DNA of 64,000 nucleotides from assembly GCF_947623445.1 (NCBI RefSeq), contig NC_135243.1, positions 17,244,479-17,308,478 on the forward strand, given 5' to 3'. A model generated the notes under the pieces. It did no database searches, was not told where the DNA came from, and saw nothing but the letters and a program-made list of their open reading frames with translations. Each line of letters begins with the position of its first letter. Positions within the stretch are counted from its first letter, which is position 1. Made by a program: the position numbers and the translations under genes. The DNA is from Clavelina lepadiformis (lineage: Eukaryota > Chordata > Ascidiacea > Aplousobranchia > Clavelinidae). This document shows positions 12,131-22,444 of the stretch, piece after piece.

Positions 12131-12728
12131 CTCCCACCCTGGTGGGATACTCTTGTTTGTATTAAAGTAGTCTGAGGAAAAGAAGAAGAGGAGGAGAAGG
12201 AGGGGAAAAAAAAAAAAAAAAAAAAGAAGACGATGGGCGGATGGATTGATCGATGTCAAACGATCGATTAATGTCTATGGGATAAATGTTGTACACCTGC
12301 GTCACGGGTAAAATGAGAAATTGACTGTCGGCCCTGTGTGACAGCAGGAATGGTTTGATAAAATGGATAAATCCCCGATTTATCTTGTGAAAGTTTCTTC
12401 AAGTCAACTGTGCTGCTGCTGCTGTTACTACATTTGTTGTGAGTACTAATGAAAGCGATCGTTTTAGGGTATTTCCCAGTTTGATAGCAAAAAGCTGAAA
12501 AATGCAAGAAATGGCCTCCACGGGATAGACACAAAATATCTCCACTGTCACGGTCCAATAACCATCAAGCAGCAAATCATGTGACTGGGCGGCGGCCAGA
12601 AGATTGTCGTCTGTCTGCTGGCTGGTTGAGTTCGTCAGTTTGGCGTCTTGTGGCGGGCGATATAGGAACGTTTGGAGGTCGAGGAGGATTTTGAGAAGAA
12701 TAAAAAGAGTCCGGGAAGATTTAGAGGT

Positions 12729-12916
12729 ATCGCTTCTCGGCTCTCAAGAGCTAAGATCAAGTGTAGTATCTGTTCTTCTCAGTTTAATCCCTGGGACGCA
12801 GTTCATTGAACTGCTCTTCGATTAAACGGATTTTTGAACGGTGAACGACGCTAGGCGCTTGCGCCTGCTCGTTTGAGGGTTGTGCAGCTATTGCAGTACC
12901 TGCTGCTTCGGCCCAT
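12729..12916 (+). ncRNA. U2: U2 snRNA, copy 17
   Basis: Intact; matches copy 1. Confidence 0.95.
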
Positions 12917-13514
12917 CTCCCACCCTGGTGGGATACTCTTGTTTGTATTAAAGTAGTCTGAGGAAAAGAAGAAGAGGAGGAGAAGGAGGGGAAAAAAAAA
13001 AAAAAAAAAAAGAAGACGATGGGCGGATGGATTGATCGATGTCAAACGATCGATTAATGTCTATGGGATAAATGTTGTACACCTGCGTCACGGGTAAAAT
13101 GAGAAATTGACTGTCGGCCCTGTGTGACAGCAGGAATGGTTTGATAAAATGGATAAATCCCCGATTTATCTTGTGAAAGTTTCTTCAAGTCAACTGTGCT
13201 GCTGCTGCTGTTACTACATTTGTTGTGAGTACTAATGAAAGCGATCGTTTTAGGGTATTTCCCAGTTTGATAGCAAAAAGCTGAAAAATGCAAGAAATGG
13301 CCTCCACGGGATAGACACAAAATATCTCCACTGTCACGGTCCAATAACCATCAAGCAGCAAATCATGTGACTGGGCGGCGGCCAGAAGATTGTCGTCTGT
13401 CTGCTGGCTGGTTGAGTTCGTCAGTTTGGCGTCTTGTGGCGGGCGATATAGGAACGTTTGGAGGTCGAGGAGGATTTTGAGAAGAATAAAAAGAGTCCGG
13501 GAAGATTTAGAGGT

Positions 13515-13702
13515 ATCGCTTCTCGGCTCTCAAGAGCTAAGATCAAGTGTAGTATCTGTTCTTCTCAGTTTAATCCCTGGGACGCAGTTCATTGAACTGC
13601 TCTTCGATTAAACGGATTTTTGAACGGTGAACGACGCTAGGCGCTTGCGCCTGCTCGTTTGAGGGTTGTGCAGCTATTGCAGTACCTGCTGCTTCGGCCC
13701 AT
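13515..13702 (+). ncRNA. U2: U2 snRNA, copy 18
   Basis: Intact; matches copy 1. Confidence 0.95.
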
Positions 13703-14300
13703 CTCCCACCCTGGTGGGATACTCTTGTTTGTATTAAAGTAGTCTGAGGAAAAGAAGAAGAGGAGGAGAAGGAGGGGAAAAAAAAAAAAAAAAAAAAGAA
13801 GACGATGGGCGGATGGATTGATCGATGTCAAACGATCGATTAATGTCTATGGGATAAATGTTGTACACCTGCGTCACGGGTAAAATGAGAAATTGACTGT
13901 CGGCCCTGTGTGACAGCAGGAATGGTTTGATAAAATGGATAAATCCCCGATTTATCTTGTGAAAGTTTCTTCAAGTCAACTGTGCTGCTGCTGCTGTTAC
14001 TACATTTGTTGTGAGTACTAATGAAAGCGATCGTTTTAGGGTATTTCCCAGTTTGATAGCAAAAAGCTGAAAAATGCAAGAAATGGCCTCCACGGGATAG
14101 ACACAAAATATCTCCACTGTCACGGTCCAATAACCATCAAGCAGCAAATCATGTGACTGGGCGGCGGCCAGAAGATTGTCGTCTGTCTGCTGGCTGGTTG
14201 AGTTCGTCAGTTTGGCGTCTTGTGGCGGGCGATATAGGAACGTTTGGAGGTCGAGGAGGATTTTGAGAAGAATAAAAAGAGTCCGGGAAGATTTAGAGGT

Positions 14301-14488
14301 ATCGCTTCTCGGCTCTCAAGAGCTAAGATCAAGTGTAGTATCTGTTCTTCTCAGTTTAATCCCTGGGACGCAGTTCATTGAACTGCTCTTCGATTAAACG
14401 GATTTTTGAACGGTGAACGACGCTAGGCGCTTGCGCCTGCTCGTTTGAGGGTTGTGCAGCTATTGCAGTACCTGCTGCTTCGGCCCAT
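14301..14488 (+). ncRNA. U2: U2 snRNA, copy 19
   Basis: Intact; matches copy 1. Confidence 0.95.
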
Positions 14489-15086
14489 CTCCCACCCTGG
14501 TGGGATACTCTTGTTTGTATTAAAGTAGTCTGAGGAAAAGAAGAAGAGGAGGAGAAGGAGGGGAAAAAAAAAAAAAAAAAAAAGAAGACGATGGGCGGAT
14601 GGATTGATCGATGTCAAACGATCGATTAATGTCTATGGGATAAATGTTGTACACCTGCGTCACGGGTAAAATGAGAAATTGACTGTCGGCCCTGTGTGAC
14701 AGCAGGAATGGTTTGATAAAATGGATAAATCCCCGATTTATCTTGTGAAAGTTTCTTCAAGTCAACTGTGCTGCTGCTGCTGTTACTACATTTGTTGTGA
14801 GTACTAATGAAAGCGATCGTTTTAGGGTATTTCCCAGTTTGATAGCAAAAAGCTGAAAAATGCAAGAAATGGCCTCCACGGGATAGACACAAAATATCTC
14901 CACTGTCACGGTCCAATAACCATCAAGCAGCAAATCATGTGACTGGGCGGCGGCCAGAAGATTGTCGTCTGTCTGCTGGCTGGTTGAGTTCGTCAGTTTG
15001 GCGTCTTGTGGCGGGCGATATAGGAACGTTTGGAGGTCGAGGAGGATTTTGAGAAGAATAAAAAGAGTCCGGGAAGATTTAGAGGT

Positions 15087-15274
15087 ATCGCTTCTCGGCT
15101 CTCAAGAGCTAAGATCAAGTGTAGTATCTGTTCTTCTCAGTTTAATCCCTGGGACGCAGTTCATTGAACTGCTCTTCGATTAAACGGATTTTTGAACGGT
15201 GAACGACGCTAGGCGCTTGCGCCTGCTCGTTTGAGGGTTGTGCAGCTATTGCAGTACCTGCTGCTTCGGCCCAT
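15087..15274 (+). ncRNA. U2: U2 snRNA, copy 20
   Basis: Intact; last uninterrupted copy before LINE 1. Confidence 0.95.
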
Positions 15275-15872
15275 CTCCCACCCTGGTGGGATACTCTTGT
15301 TTGTATTAAAGTAGTCTGAGGAAAAGAAGAAGAGGAGGAGAAGGAGGGGAAAAAAAAAAAAAAAAAAAAGAAGACGATGGGCGGATGGATTGATCGATGT
15401 CAAACGATCGATTAATGTCTATGGGATAAATGTTGTACACCTGCGTCACGGGTAAAATGAGAAATTGACTGTCGGCCCTGTGTGACAGCAGGAATGGTTT
15501 GATAAAATGGATAAATCCCCGATTTATCTTGTGAAAGTTTCTTCAAGTCAACTGTGCTGCTGCTGCTGTTACTACATTTGTTGTGAGTACTAATGAAAGC
15601 GATCGTTTTAGGGTATTTCCCAGTTTGATAGCAAAAAGCTGAAAAATGCAAGAAATGGCCTCCACGGGATAGACACAAAATATCTCCACTGTCACGGTCC
15701 AATAACCATCAAGCAGCAAATCATGTGACTGGGCGGCGGCCAGAAGATTGTCGTCTGTCTGCTGGCTGGTTGAGTTCGTCAGTTTGGCGTCTTGTGGCGG
15801 GCGATATAGGAACGTTTGGAGGTCGAGGAGGATTTTGAGAAGAATAAAAAGAGTCCGGGAAGATTTAGAGGT

Positions 15873-15916
15873 ATCGCTTCTCGGCTCTCAAGAGCTAAGA
15901 TCAAGTGTAGTATCTG
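15873..15916 (+). pseudogene. U2 snRNA 5' piece split by LINE 1
   Basis: U2 nt 1-44, with its promoter intact upstream. Its last 12 bases, GTGTAGTATCTG, are the target-site duplication, repeated at 22289-22300 after the LINE poly(A). Confidence 0.95.
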
Positions 15917-16445
15917 ACGGGTTCGGACGTGTTTTCTGAGCTCTGCAGGTCTTGATCGATTTTTGGCAATTACTCTGAAATTATTCAGTGTAAAGGGTCG
16001 GTGAGTGTTTTAAATTAATTTTAAATACTTTTGCTAGCTTTTTTACACTTACATACAGTAATTTTCGTTGTTTATATGTACTTTTTACCGTTTCTTAGTT
16101 CTAGGCCTAAATCCTGTCACTCTTAAAGCGGTGACTGCTAATTACGTCGTCAAACAGCGCTTTTCAGCGCTAAAACTATTGTTTCCTAGTAGTTTTTTGG
16201 GTTCTAAACCCAAATCTCTACTTATTTTCTGTATTAATTGCCGCCCTGTGTGTTTTTTTCGCCTTTTTACTCGATTTCTAGGCTATTAAAGCCAACCACG
16301 CGGTCAATCTGACTTGGGGATTTCCCCAACTTATTCTCTGGTACCCTGACGCTAATTTTTTAGAAATTAGTCGGGAATTGTTTTAATTTTCAATTTTAAT
16401 AACGCTGCCAACTCCGGCAAATTATTATTACACCTTTATACCACA
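15917..16445 (+). promoter_or_regulatory. LINE 1 5' UTR with a chain of short hairpins
   Basis: No open frame of note. The first ~35 bases (starting CGGGTTCGGACGTGTTTT) are shared with LINE 3. A string of short perfect inverted repeats follows: GTCAC/GTGAC (16116-16135), AGCGC/GCGCT (16156-16171), GGGTT/AACCC (16199-16211), GGCT/AGCC (16281-16293), TTGGGG/CCCCAA (16314-16329). It presumably contains an internal promoter, but because the element sits 44 bases downstream of a U2 start in sense orientation, the U2 promoter could also drive it. Confidence 0.6.
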
Positions 16446-17582
16446 ATGGTATTTTTTAAACAAACTCGCACCTTACGGTGCCATTTCAATGTCAACGAGG
16501 TGGCCGAGCTATTCGACATCACTTCCTTCATGGACCTGTTCATCAATGGCGGACCCCTTTCTTATCTTGCCGACAACATCTTTGGTATGGCACAGGCCGA
16601 TCAAAAAAATAAAATCTTCTCCACCACCTTTAAAGCAAACGATGACTCCAAAAGAGCCATCAAGTATATGTTGAAAATATATTCCTCGCCGAAGGTTCTG
16701 AGAACCAAGTGTGGCGCATCGCTGCATATGTGGGTCACAGAGCCAGAACCTCCTCCCACCACTATTACTCTTTATCCGGTACCACTGGATATCCCAGATG
16801 AGGACATCGTACATCTTGTACACTCGCAGGGATGGGGCATCCTTCGACGTTTCAAGTTTGGAGCACACAAGGCCTTCCCGCAATTCCACAGCGAGTTTTT
16901 GCACCTACAGATTGACCAATTAAAAAAGGAAAAACTACCCAAACAAATATTCATAAATAATCTACCCGTATCCGTGACCCTACCGGGCACCCCCATTACT
17001 AAGTGTGCCTACTGCAAAAACTATGGGCACAAAATACAAGGATGTCCAAAACTACAAAATAAAAACCCACCCTCCGACCAATCAGCCCTCCCTGCTAACG
17101 CAACATGGGGTCAACGACACTCTTCACAACAAAACCCTAATCAAACCCCTTCATCACCCCCCCCGCACGAACCTGCCAAAGATCCTCCGCCTCAATCTGG
17201 GACGATTGAACATCTTGCAGCATCTACATCTAATGCAAACATAACCCCATCGCAAAATGAAGACCACACCTCTCAGCCAAGTCAAGACGACTCAAAAAAC
17301 CTGCAAGAAAACCAACACAAGAACGTAAATAATACCGATAATTCACAGCAGTCAGATTCTGAACAACAACAATCTGATTCATCCGGAGCGGAAAGCTCAA
17401 CGGAATTTCATACTGTCTCCTCCATAGAAACCTCAGAAGCAGAAAAACGCACACTGGGGCTACAGGGTCGTCAACTTACCATCAAGGTGTCACAGACCCC
17501 CAGGAAATCGAGATTCAGCACTCGTAAAGGAAGAGGATCCAAAACTGACCGCTCTCGAAAACCATCCACTTCTGATCAATAA
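16446..17582 (+). CDS. LINE 1 ORF1 protein, CCHC zinc-knuckle RNA-binding protein
   Basis: 378 residues. In this class ORF1 binds element RNA and forms the transposition RNP. A CCHC knuckle of form CX2CX4HX4C is at C187, C190, H195 and C200 (KCAYCKNYGHKIQGC). Residues about 1-180 look like one or two globular domains; 105-180 (TITLYPVPLDI onwards) has an alternating strand/helix pattern that could be RRM-like, which is inference. Residues 205-345 are low complexity, rich in S, Q, N, P and T, and the tail (about 350-374) is strongly basic. The start MVFFKQTRTL matches LINE 3 ORF1 (MVLFKQVRTL), which supports this ATG. It ends TAA, and the downstream 11 codons to the ORF2 ATG are stop-free in the same frame. 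Confidence 0.92.
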   Translation: MVFFKQTRTLRCHFNVNEVAELFDITSFMDLFINGGPLSYLADNIFGMAQADQKNKIFSTTFKANDDSKRAIKYMLKIYSSPKVLRTKCGASLHMWVTEPEPPPTTITLYPVPLDIPDEDIVHLVHSQGWGILRRFKFGAHKAFPQFHSEFLHLQIDQLKKEKLPKQIFINNLPVSVTLPGTPITKCAYCKNYGHKIQGCPKLQNKNPPSDQSALPANATWGQRHSSQQNPNQTPSSPPPHEPAKDPPPQSGTIEHLAASTSNANITPSQNEDHTSQPSQDDSKNLQENQHKNVNNTDNSQQSDSEQQQSDSSGAESSTEFHTVSSIETSEAEKRTLGLQGRQLTIKVSQTPRKSRFSTRKGRGSKTDRSRKPSTSDQ

Positions 17583-17615
17583 CAGACTATACTATATCAA
17601 AATCTACCGTCCCTC

Positions 17616-20600
17616 ATGGAATCGTTCAAAAGTCAAAATAACCTGCTCACCTTCGCCACAATCAACTGCAACGGCCTCTCCAAATCTCTCCGACATATCC
17701 CCTCCTTTATGCGTGACCATAAAATTGATGTGCTTGCAATCCAAGAAGTACATCGTATCAACCCGAAACGACTACTCCACTGGCAAAAAGTAAACAATTT
17801 GACTTCCTTCACCAATGCACCAGATACCAGCTCCAAAAACAAATATTTCAAATCCGGAACAGCCCTCATCATAGCGAACTATATCCTACCTTTTGTTAAA
17901 GACCACACCATCATCACCGAACATAGATCTCAACTTATAAAATTAGTAATCCACAATAGAACGGTCATTATCATCAACTCATACCTAACCTCCGGAACCT
18001 CCTCCTCCTCATCCTCGGCAAGAATTCTTCAACTTGAACATATCTATCAACACCTCACCACCACTCCTCATGACGACACCTTATGGCTGGGAGATTTCAA
18101 TCTAGTTCTAGACAACAAAGATTCAATCAATAAAATTCACATCAGAAACGACCATAAAAAAATGATAGAATATCTCAAATTGTTTGACCTCAACGATTCC
18201 TTCCGCTATCTACATCCAAACCAAAGAAGCTTCTCTTACATCACAGCTAAAGCCAGTACAAGAATTGATAGAATATATTCCAACAGTGCTCTGACAGCCA
18301 AAATAACAAAATCCACTTACATTTCAACGGCACACTTCTCCGACCATTCATTCGGCAATTTAATATCTCTTCAGACAATTCTTCCACGACCGGACCATCA
18401 ACACGGCAGGACATACTGGAAACTCAACGACTCCCTTCTTCAAGACACACAATTCGGCAATCAAATCGACAATACTATACGAGCCCTCTCCCAAAAGCCT
18501 CTCCGCTCTCTCGATCCACTAAAATGGTGGGAACAATTCAAAACAAGCCTCAGAAGAACTATTATTCATTTAGCAAGTAAGAAAAAACGCAAAACCCAAA
18601 ATCTATTAAAAAACTATCAGTACCAATTAGAATCTCTCAATGAGCACCTCACCCCAGACAAAAATCTGGAAATTCTCAGTTTAAAAAAGAAAATTCAAAA
18701 CATTCAAGAGCAACAGCATCAAGGTGAAAGAATACGATCAAGAATGAAAACAGTTACGGACAAAGAAGATCCATCAAGAATATTTAAGGTATTCGAAGGT
18801 AAACACCAAAAAAAACTCAACATAAACAAACTGCAACTGGATGAAGAAAATGACAGCACAGTAACAAATAACCCCATCATCATTCAGCAAACCATTCACA
18901 AATTCTATTCCCAACTCTGGAAAACCGACCCCAACGAAACAAGTAAAACAGATGAAGAAATTTCTCAATACCTGAACAACCTTCCTTCAGTTGAATCCAA
19001 TCCTCAAAATGACCTCTCGCCCTTCATCGACATAGCTGAAATAAAAGCAGCTATACAACAACTTAATAAACATTCCGCACCTGGTCTAGACGGTCTTACC
19101 GCCAGTTTCTATCAGAGATTCTCCCACCTCCTCTCGCCACTGCTCCAAGAAATTTTCAACAATTGTTATTTCCAATCCCAACTCACCCACTCTCAGAGAA
19201 CTGCAATCATTAGACTAATTCCAAAATCAGGCAACAAACTTTTAATTAAAAACTGGAGACCTATTTCGATTTTAAATATGGACTATAAAATCCTCAGCAT
19301 CATTCTAAAAAATAGAATAACCCCAATCATCACCCACCTCATTTCCTCCTCACAACAATGCGGAACTCCTGGAAGATCCCTGGAAACCATCCTTCTCAAC
19401 ATCCAAGCGGCCCTGCAACAAGAAAATGACAATAAAGATGGACTGGCCATTTTAAAATTAGACTTCACCAAAGCCTTCGACAAAGTGAATCACAACTTTA
19501 TTATTAGACTTCTCAATAAATTAAATTTACCTAGCTCCATAGTCAACTGGATTAAAATTATTTATGACCAGCCACTGGCCTACATCCAAACTGCTGGAGG
19601 TCTTTCGCAAGAAATACCAATCTCTTGCGGCGTCCGACAGGGATGCCCCCTGAGTATGCTTATTTTCATCATAGTAACAAATGTTTTAGCTCACAAAATC
19701 TCAAATTGCTCTTACCACAACTGCCCGAAGATCAGATCTACTTCCCTCAGTCTGCAGCAGTATGCTGATGACACCATTCTCCTGGCCAAGGACATACCAA
19801 CCATATCCAACGCTCTCCTAATTATAAATGAATTTAGCAACTTTTCCGGACTCAAATTAAACGAAGCAAAATCTGCATTCTTCGTCTCAACACCCCTTCT
19901 ACAAAATCAGATAAATCAGCACTTTCCCAATATCCCGATCACCACTAACATGAAAATACTTGGAACGACATTCTCACACTCCGACGACGATGCTACTGTA
20001 AACTGGGAAACAGTACTACTTACAATAAAAAAACTGAACAATCTGCACAAAATGAGACGCTTGTCCATTCTGGGAAGAAAGTATTTAATAAACGCCCTGT
20101 TTTTACCTCACATAATCAGAACCGCGACTCTTTTCCTACCGCCAGTAAAAATTTGCAATCAACTCACCAACCTCATCTTCAAGTTTCTCTGGTATCCCAG
20201 AAAATTGGAACCCTTGGCAAGAAAAAAACTCATCGCCCCCTTCAATGAAGGAGGTCTCCAAATTCTCCATGTTACATCCCGAATACACTCCACTTTTCTC
20301 TACAAAATGAAAAGAATATTATTAGAAAACACCGAAAATAGTTTCTTCGCATGTTGGGCCAAATACAACATTGGAACAAAATTAATGAAAATAGCCCCAA
20401 ACCTGTACTCAAATTCGATTAGATACCGGCCCACCCCGAATCGCACCTGGGAAAAGACTTTGAAAATTTATGACCAACTCAGCAACAACAACAACAAGGA
20501 TTTCCTTCTGGCAGAACAATCCCAAGGGAGCCTATACCGTCTTCATCTAAACAAACACTCAACTCCGTCACTTATCCACAATCACAAACAACAGAAGATT

Positions 20601-21095
20601 TCTTGGAATCTCACCTCCTTAAAAAATATGACTGGATGGTCACCCTCTCTCAAAATAAGAAGCCACTCTTATTTGATTGCTCATCAAGGCTTCCTATGGG
20701 GCTCCTTCTATAAAAAACAAAGACTCTTCACTACCCCCCAACAACAGATTAGAATAACCAACTGCAAATTCTGTAAATCAATTCACGACGACATTAATCA
20801 CCTAATGCTGGACTGTCCTATAATTCAAGAAATCCTCATGCAAATTAAATCAGACATTCTACATCGGTTCGCAACGAGTATCACCTTTGACAGAGAGTTA
20901 TTATTTTACAACAAATTCCAGCGACCTATTGCTGACAGAGTCAAAGTTCTTCAATATCTCAACATCTTTAAGTCAAATCTTATCTCATACAAAGAATCAC
21001 TTGATGAAAAAAACTCCTACTGCACAGACAAAACCCTCACCATCAATAACATCCTCTGGAAAACCAGAACAAAATTCAAAATGATCAACGAATGA
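17616..21095 (+). CDS. LINE 1 ORF2 protein: endonuclease / reverse transcriptase
   Basis: 1159 residues. It nicks the U2 gene and reverse transcribes element RNA onto the nick. The N-terminal exonuclease III-like endonuclease (about 10-250) shows N17 (TINCNG), E44 (IQEVH), D160 and N162 (GDFN), D218 (RIDRI) and the S242-D243-H244 signature. The reverse transcriptase (about 470-830) has NWRPISILNMDYK near 546, motif A LDFTKAFD with D616, motif B GVRQGCPLSM at about 672-681 and motif C YADD at 716-719. A C-terminal zinc motif CX2CX8HX4C uses C1050, C1053, H1062 and C1067, as in L1-group ORF2 proteins. All catalytic residues I can place are present. The stop is TGA. Confidence 0.95.
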   Translation: MESFKSQNNLLTFATINCNGLSKSLRHIPSFMRDHKIDVLAIQEVHRINPKRLLHWQKVNNLTSFTNAPDTSSKNKYFKSGTALIIANYILPFVKDHTIITEHRSQLIKLVIHNRTVIIINSYLTSGTSSSSSSARILQLEHIYQHLTTTPHDDTLWLGDFNLVLDNKDSINKIHIRNDHKKMIEYLKLFDLNDSFRYLHPNQRSFSYITAKASTRIDRIYSNSALTAKITKSTYISTAHFSDHSFGNLISLQTILPRPDHQHGRTYWKLNDSLLQDTQFGNQIDNTIRALSQKPLRSLDPLKWWEQFKTSLRRTIIHLASKKKRKTQNLLKNYQYQLESLNEHLTPDKNLEILSLKKKIQNIQEQQHQGERIRSRMKTVTDKEDPSRIFKVFEGKHQKKLNINKLQLDEENDSTVTNNPIIIQQTIHKFYSQLWKTDPNETSKTDEEISQYLNNLPSVESNPQNDLSPFIDIAEIKAAIQQLNKHSAPGLDGLTASFYQRFSHLLSPLLQEIFNNCYFQSQLTHSQRTAIIRLIPKSGNKLLIKNWRPISILNMDYKILSIILKNRITPIITHLISSSQQCGTPGRSLETILLNIQAALQQENDNKDGLAILKLDFTKAFDKVNHNFIIRLLNKLNLPSSIVNWIKIIYDQPLAYIQTAGGLSQEIPISCGVRQGCPLSMLIFIIVTNVLAHKISNCSYHNCPKIRSTSLSLQQYADDTILLAKDIPTISNALLIINEFSNFSGLKLNEAKSAFFVSTPLLQNQINQHFPNIPITTNMKILGTTFSHSDDDATVNWETVLLTIKKLNNLHKMRRLSILGRKYLINALFLPHIIRTATLFLPPVKICNQLTNLIFKFLWYPRKLEPLARKKLIAPFNEGGLQILHVTSRIHSTFLYKMKRILLENTENSFFACWAKYNIGTKLMKIAPNLYSNSIRYRPTPNRTWEKTLKIYDQLSNNNNKDFLLAEQSQGSLYRLHLNKHSTPSLIHNHKQQKISWNLTSLKNMTGWSPSLKIRSHSYLIAHQGFLWGSFYKKQRLFTTPQQQIRITNCKFCKSIHDDINHLMLDCPIIQEILMQIKSDILHRFATSITFDRELLFYNKFQRPIADRVKVLQYLNIFKSNLISYKESLDEKNSYCTDKTLTINNILWKTRTKFKMINE

Positions 21096-22288
21096 AAAGA
21101 TTGAAGCCTCAAGTTTACACCTGAAGATTGTACTATTGTTTTTATTTTTTCTCATCCATTTAACTTTAACTACTACGAATGTTTCTAACATAGCTCAACT
21201 GTTACCGTGTCACTCACCGGCTCACCAAATTTAATCTGACTATCGCTTTACTTGCAGCGACCCACACTTATCGACATGTTTTTGTGTTACGATACCTTAT
21301 CTACACTAACTCTAATGTTTTATCATCTATTTTTATATCAGTTTATGTGTACTATATATCCTACCTTATTAACAATGTACCCTATATACTCAAATATGTA
21401 CCATAACTACATAACCCCTGTTTTTTATTTTTACCTTCATCAAAATGATGAAACTTAAATATATACAATACTTATTGTAAATACCTGAAACCTGGAAATC
21501 ATCCTGTTCAACAACTTCTCAATCATCTTCATGGACTTTACAATAAATCAACATTGCTCTGCATATCCTGAAATAATCCATGATGATATATCCATCTCCA
21601 CTGCTGTTTTTGTCCATTTTACTGAAACAACACCATGCTTGAAATTCATCAATATCAAAATCATCTACCACAACCTACATCCTGGAAAAAACTGGCCAAA
21701 AACGCTCATTTATCTTATCAAACATGTTCATGAACATGAAACATGCAACCTTATCATGGGAAACTACTGAAATATCCTTTTTTTATTCCAAACTGTATGT
21801 TGTGAAACATCACTATTCTTGGCCTATATCAAAATCCTCAACCATAACCAACAAACTGAAAAAAACTGGTCAACAACTCTTGTTCATCTTATCAAACATG
21901 TTCATAAACATGAAACATGCAACTTCTTCATGGTAAACTACTGAAATATCTTTTTTTTATCCATAATTGTATGTGTCAATATATATATATAAATACTAAC
22001 CTACCTAAAACTACTGTACCGGCTATTTGACATACTTCATAAATCTTGGACAATTCATATAATTCAAAATAACTTTTTCCGTTTTTACTGCTTTTTATTT
22101 CTTTAAAACCTAACTTTATGATAAATTAATTCGCCACGGTCACAACCTTGCTTGAAAATTGTAAAATTTCGAATCTTACTCACATTTTATATGTATACGC
22201 ATTCATTTATTTTCTATGACCTGCAAACTACTTGTATCTCTTTCTTATTTGGAATTTTAATATCGTTGAAATAAAAGAAAAAAAAAAA
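21096..22288 (+). repeat. LINE 1 3' UTR with two ~165-bp tandem repeats and poly(A)
   Basis: AT-rich and non-coding. Two degenerate copies of a roughly 165-bp unit start near 21672 and 21850; each holds a copy of the palindrome CATGTTCATGAACATG (21723-21738 perfect; 21897-21912 with one mismatch). Downstream, 22056-22079 contains CATATAATTCAAAATAAC followed by TTTTTC, a motif also found in LINE 2 and LINE 3. The element ends ATAAAAG plus 11 A. Confidence 0.8.
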
Positions 22289-22444
22289 GTGTAGTATCTG
22301 TTCTTCTCAGTTTAATCCCTGGGACGCAGTTCATTGAACTGCTCTTCGATTAAACGGATTTTTGAACGGTGAACGACGCTAGGCGCTTGCGCCTGCTCGT
22401 TTGAGGGTTGTGCAGCTATTGCAGTACCTGCTGCTTCGGCCCAT
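22289..22444 (+). pseudogene. U2 snRNA 3' piece after LINE 1
   Basis: U2 nt 33-188; lacks stem I and a promoter of its own, but keeps the branchpoint sequence, Sm site, stems III and IV and the 3' box. Confidence 0.95.

Larger units (their letters stand above)
1..15916 (+). repeat. U2 snRNA tandem array, block 1 (20 intact units plus a split one)
   Basis: Head-to-tail 786-bp units; U2 starts fall at 153 and every 786 bases after that. I see no difference between units by eye, and the spacing never changes even though each unit carries a 20-A run (416-435 in the first). The window opens inside the promoter region of unit 1. The last unit is split by LINE 1 at 15916/15917. Spacer content: promoter region, U2, a 3'-box-like element, a purine-only tract, then about 500 bp without any gene I can recognise. 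Confidence 0.97.
15917..22288 (+). mobile_element. LINE 1: full-length U2-specific non-LTR retrotransposon (Tx1 clade, Keno-like)
   Basis: 6372 bp in the same orientation as U2: 529-bp 5' UTR, ORF1 (16446-17582), 33-bp gap, ORF2 (17616-21095), about 1.2-kb 3' UTR and an 11-A tail after ATAAAAG. It is flanked by a 12-bp target duplication (15905-15916 and 22289-22300). Both reading frames are open, so it looks complete and possibly active. An apurinic-type endonuclease, a zinc-knuckle ORF1 and the strict U2 target fit the Tx1 clade of the L1 group, where the Keno family is known from U2 genes; the family name is an inference without a tree. It is closely related to LINE 2 (29375-36140). Confidence 0.93.

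Noticed and set aside
1-15916. CRISPR-like array or satellite DNA without a gene
   Set aside because: The 786-bp period contains a recognisable U2 gene with promoter-like and 3'-box-like flanks; there are no spacer/repeat alternations.
17580-17582. A reassigned stop codon that would fuse ORF1 and ORF2
   Set aside because: Neither ORF of any of the three LINEs uses TAA or TAG internally over more than 1500 codons each, so the standard code holds and the ORF1 TAA is a true stop.
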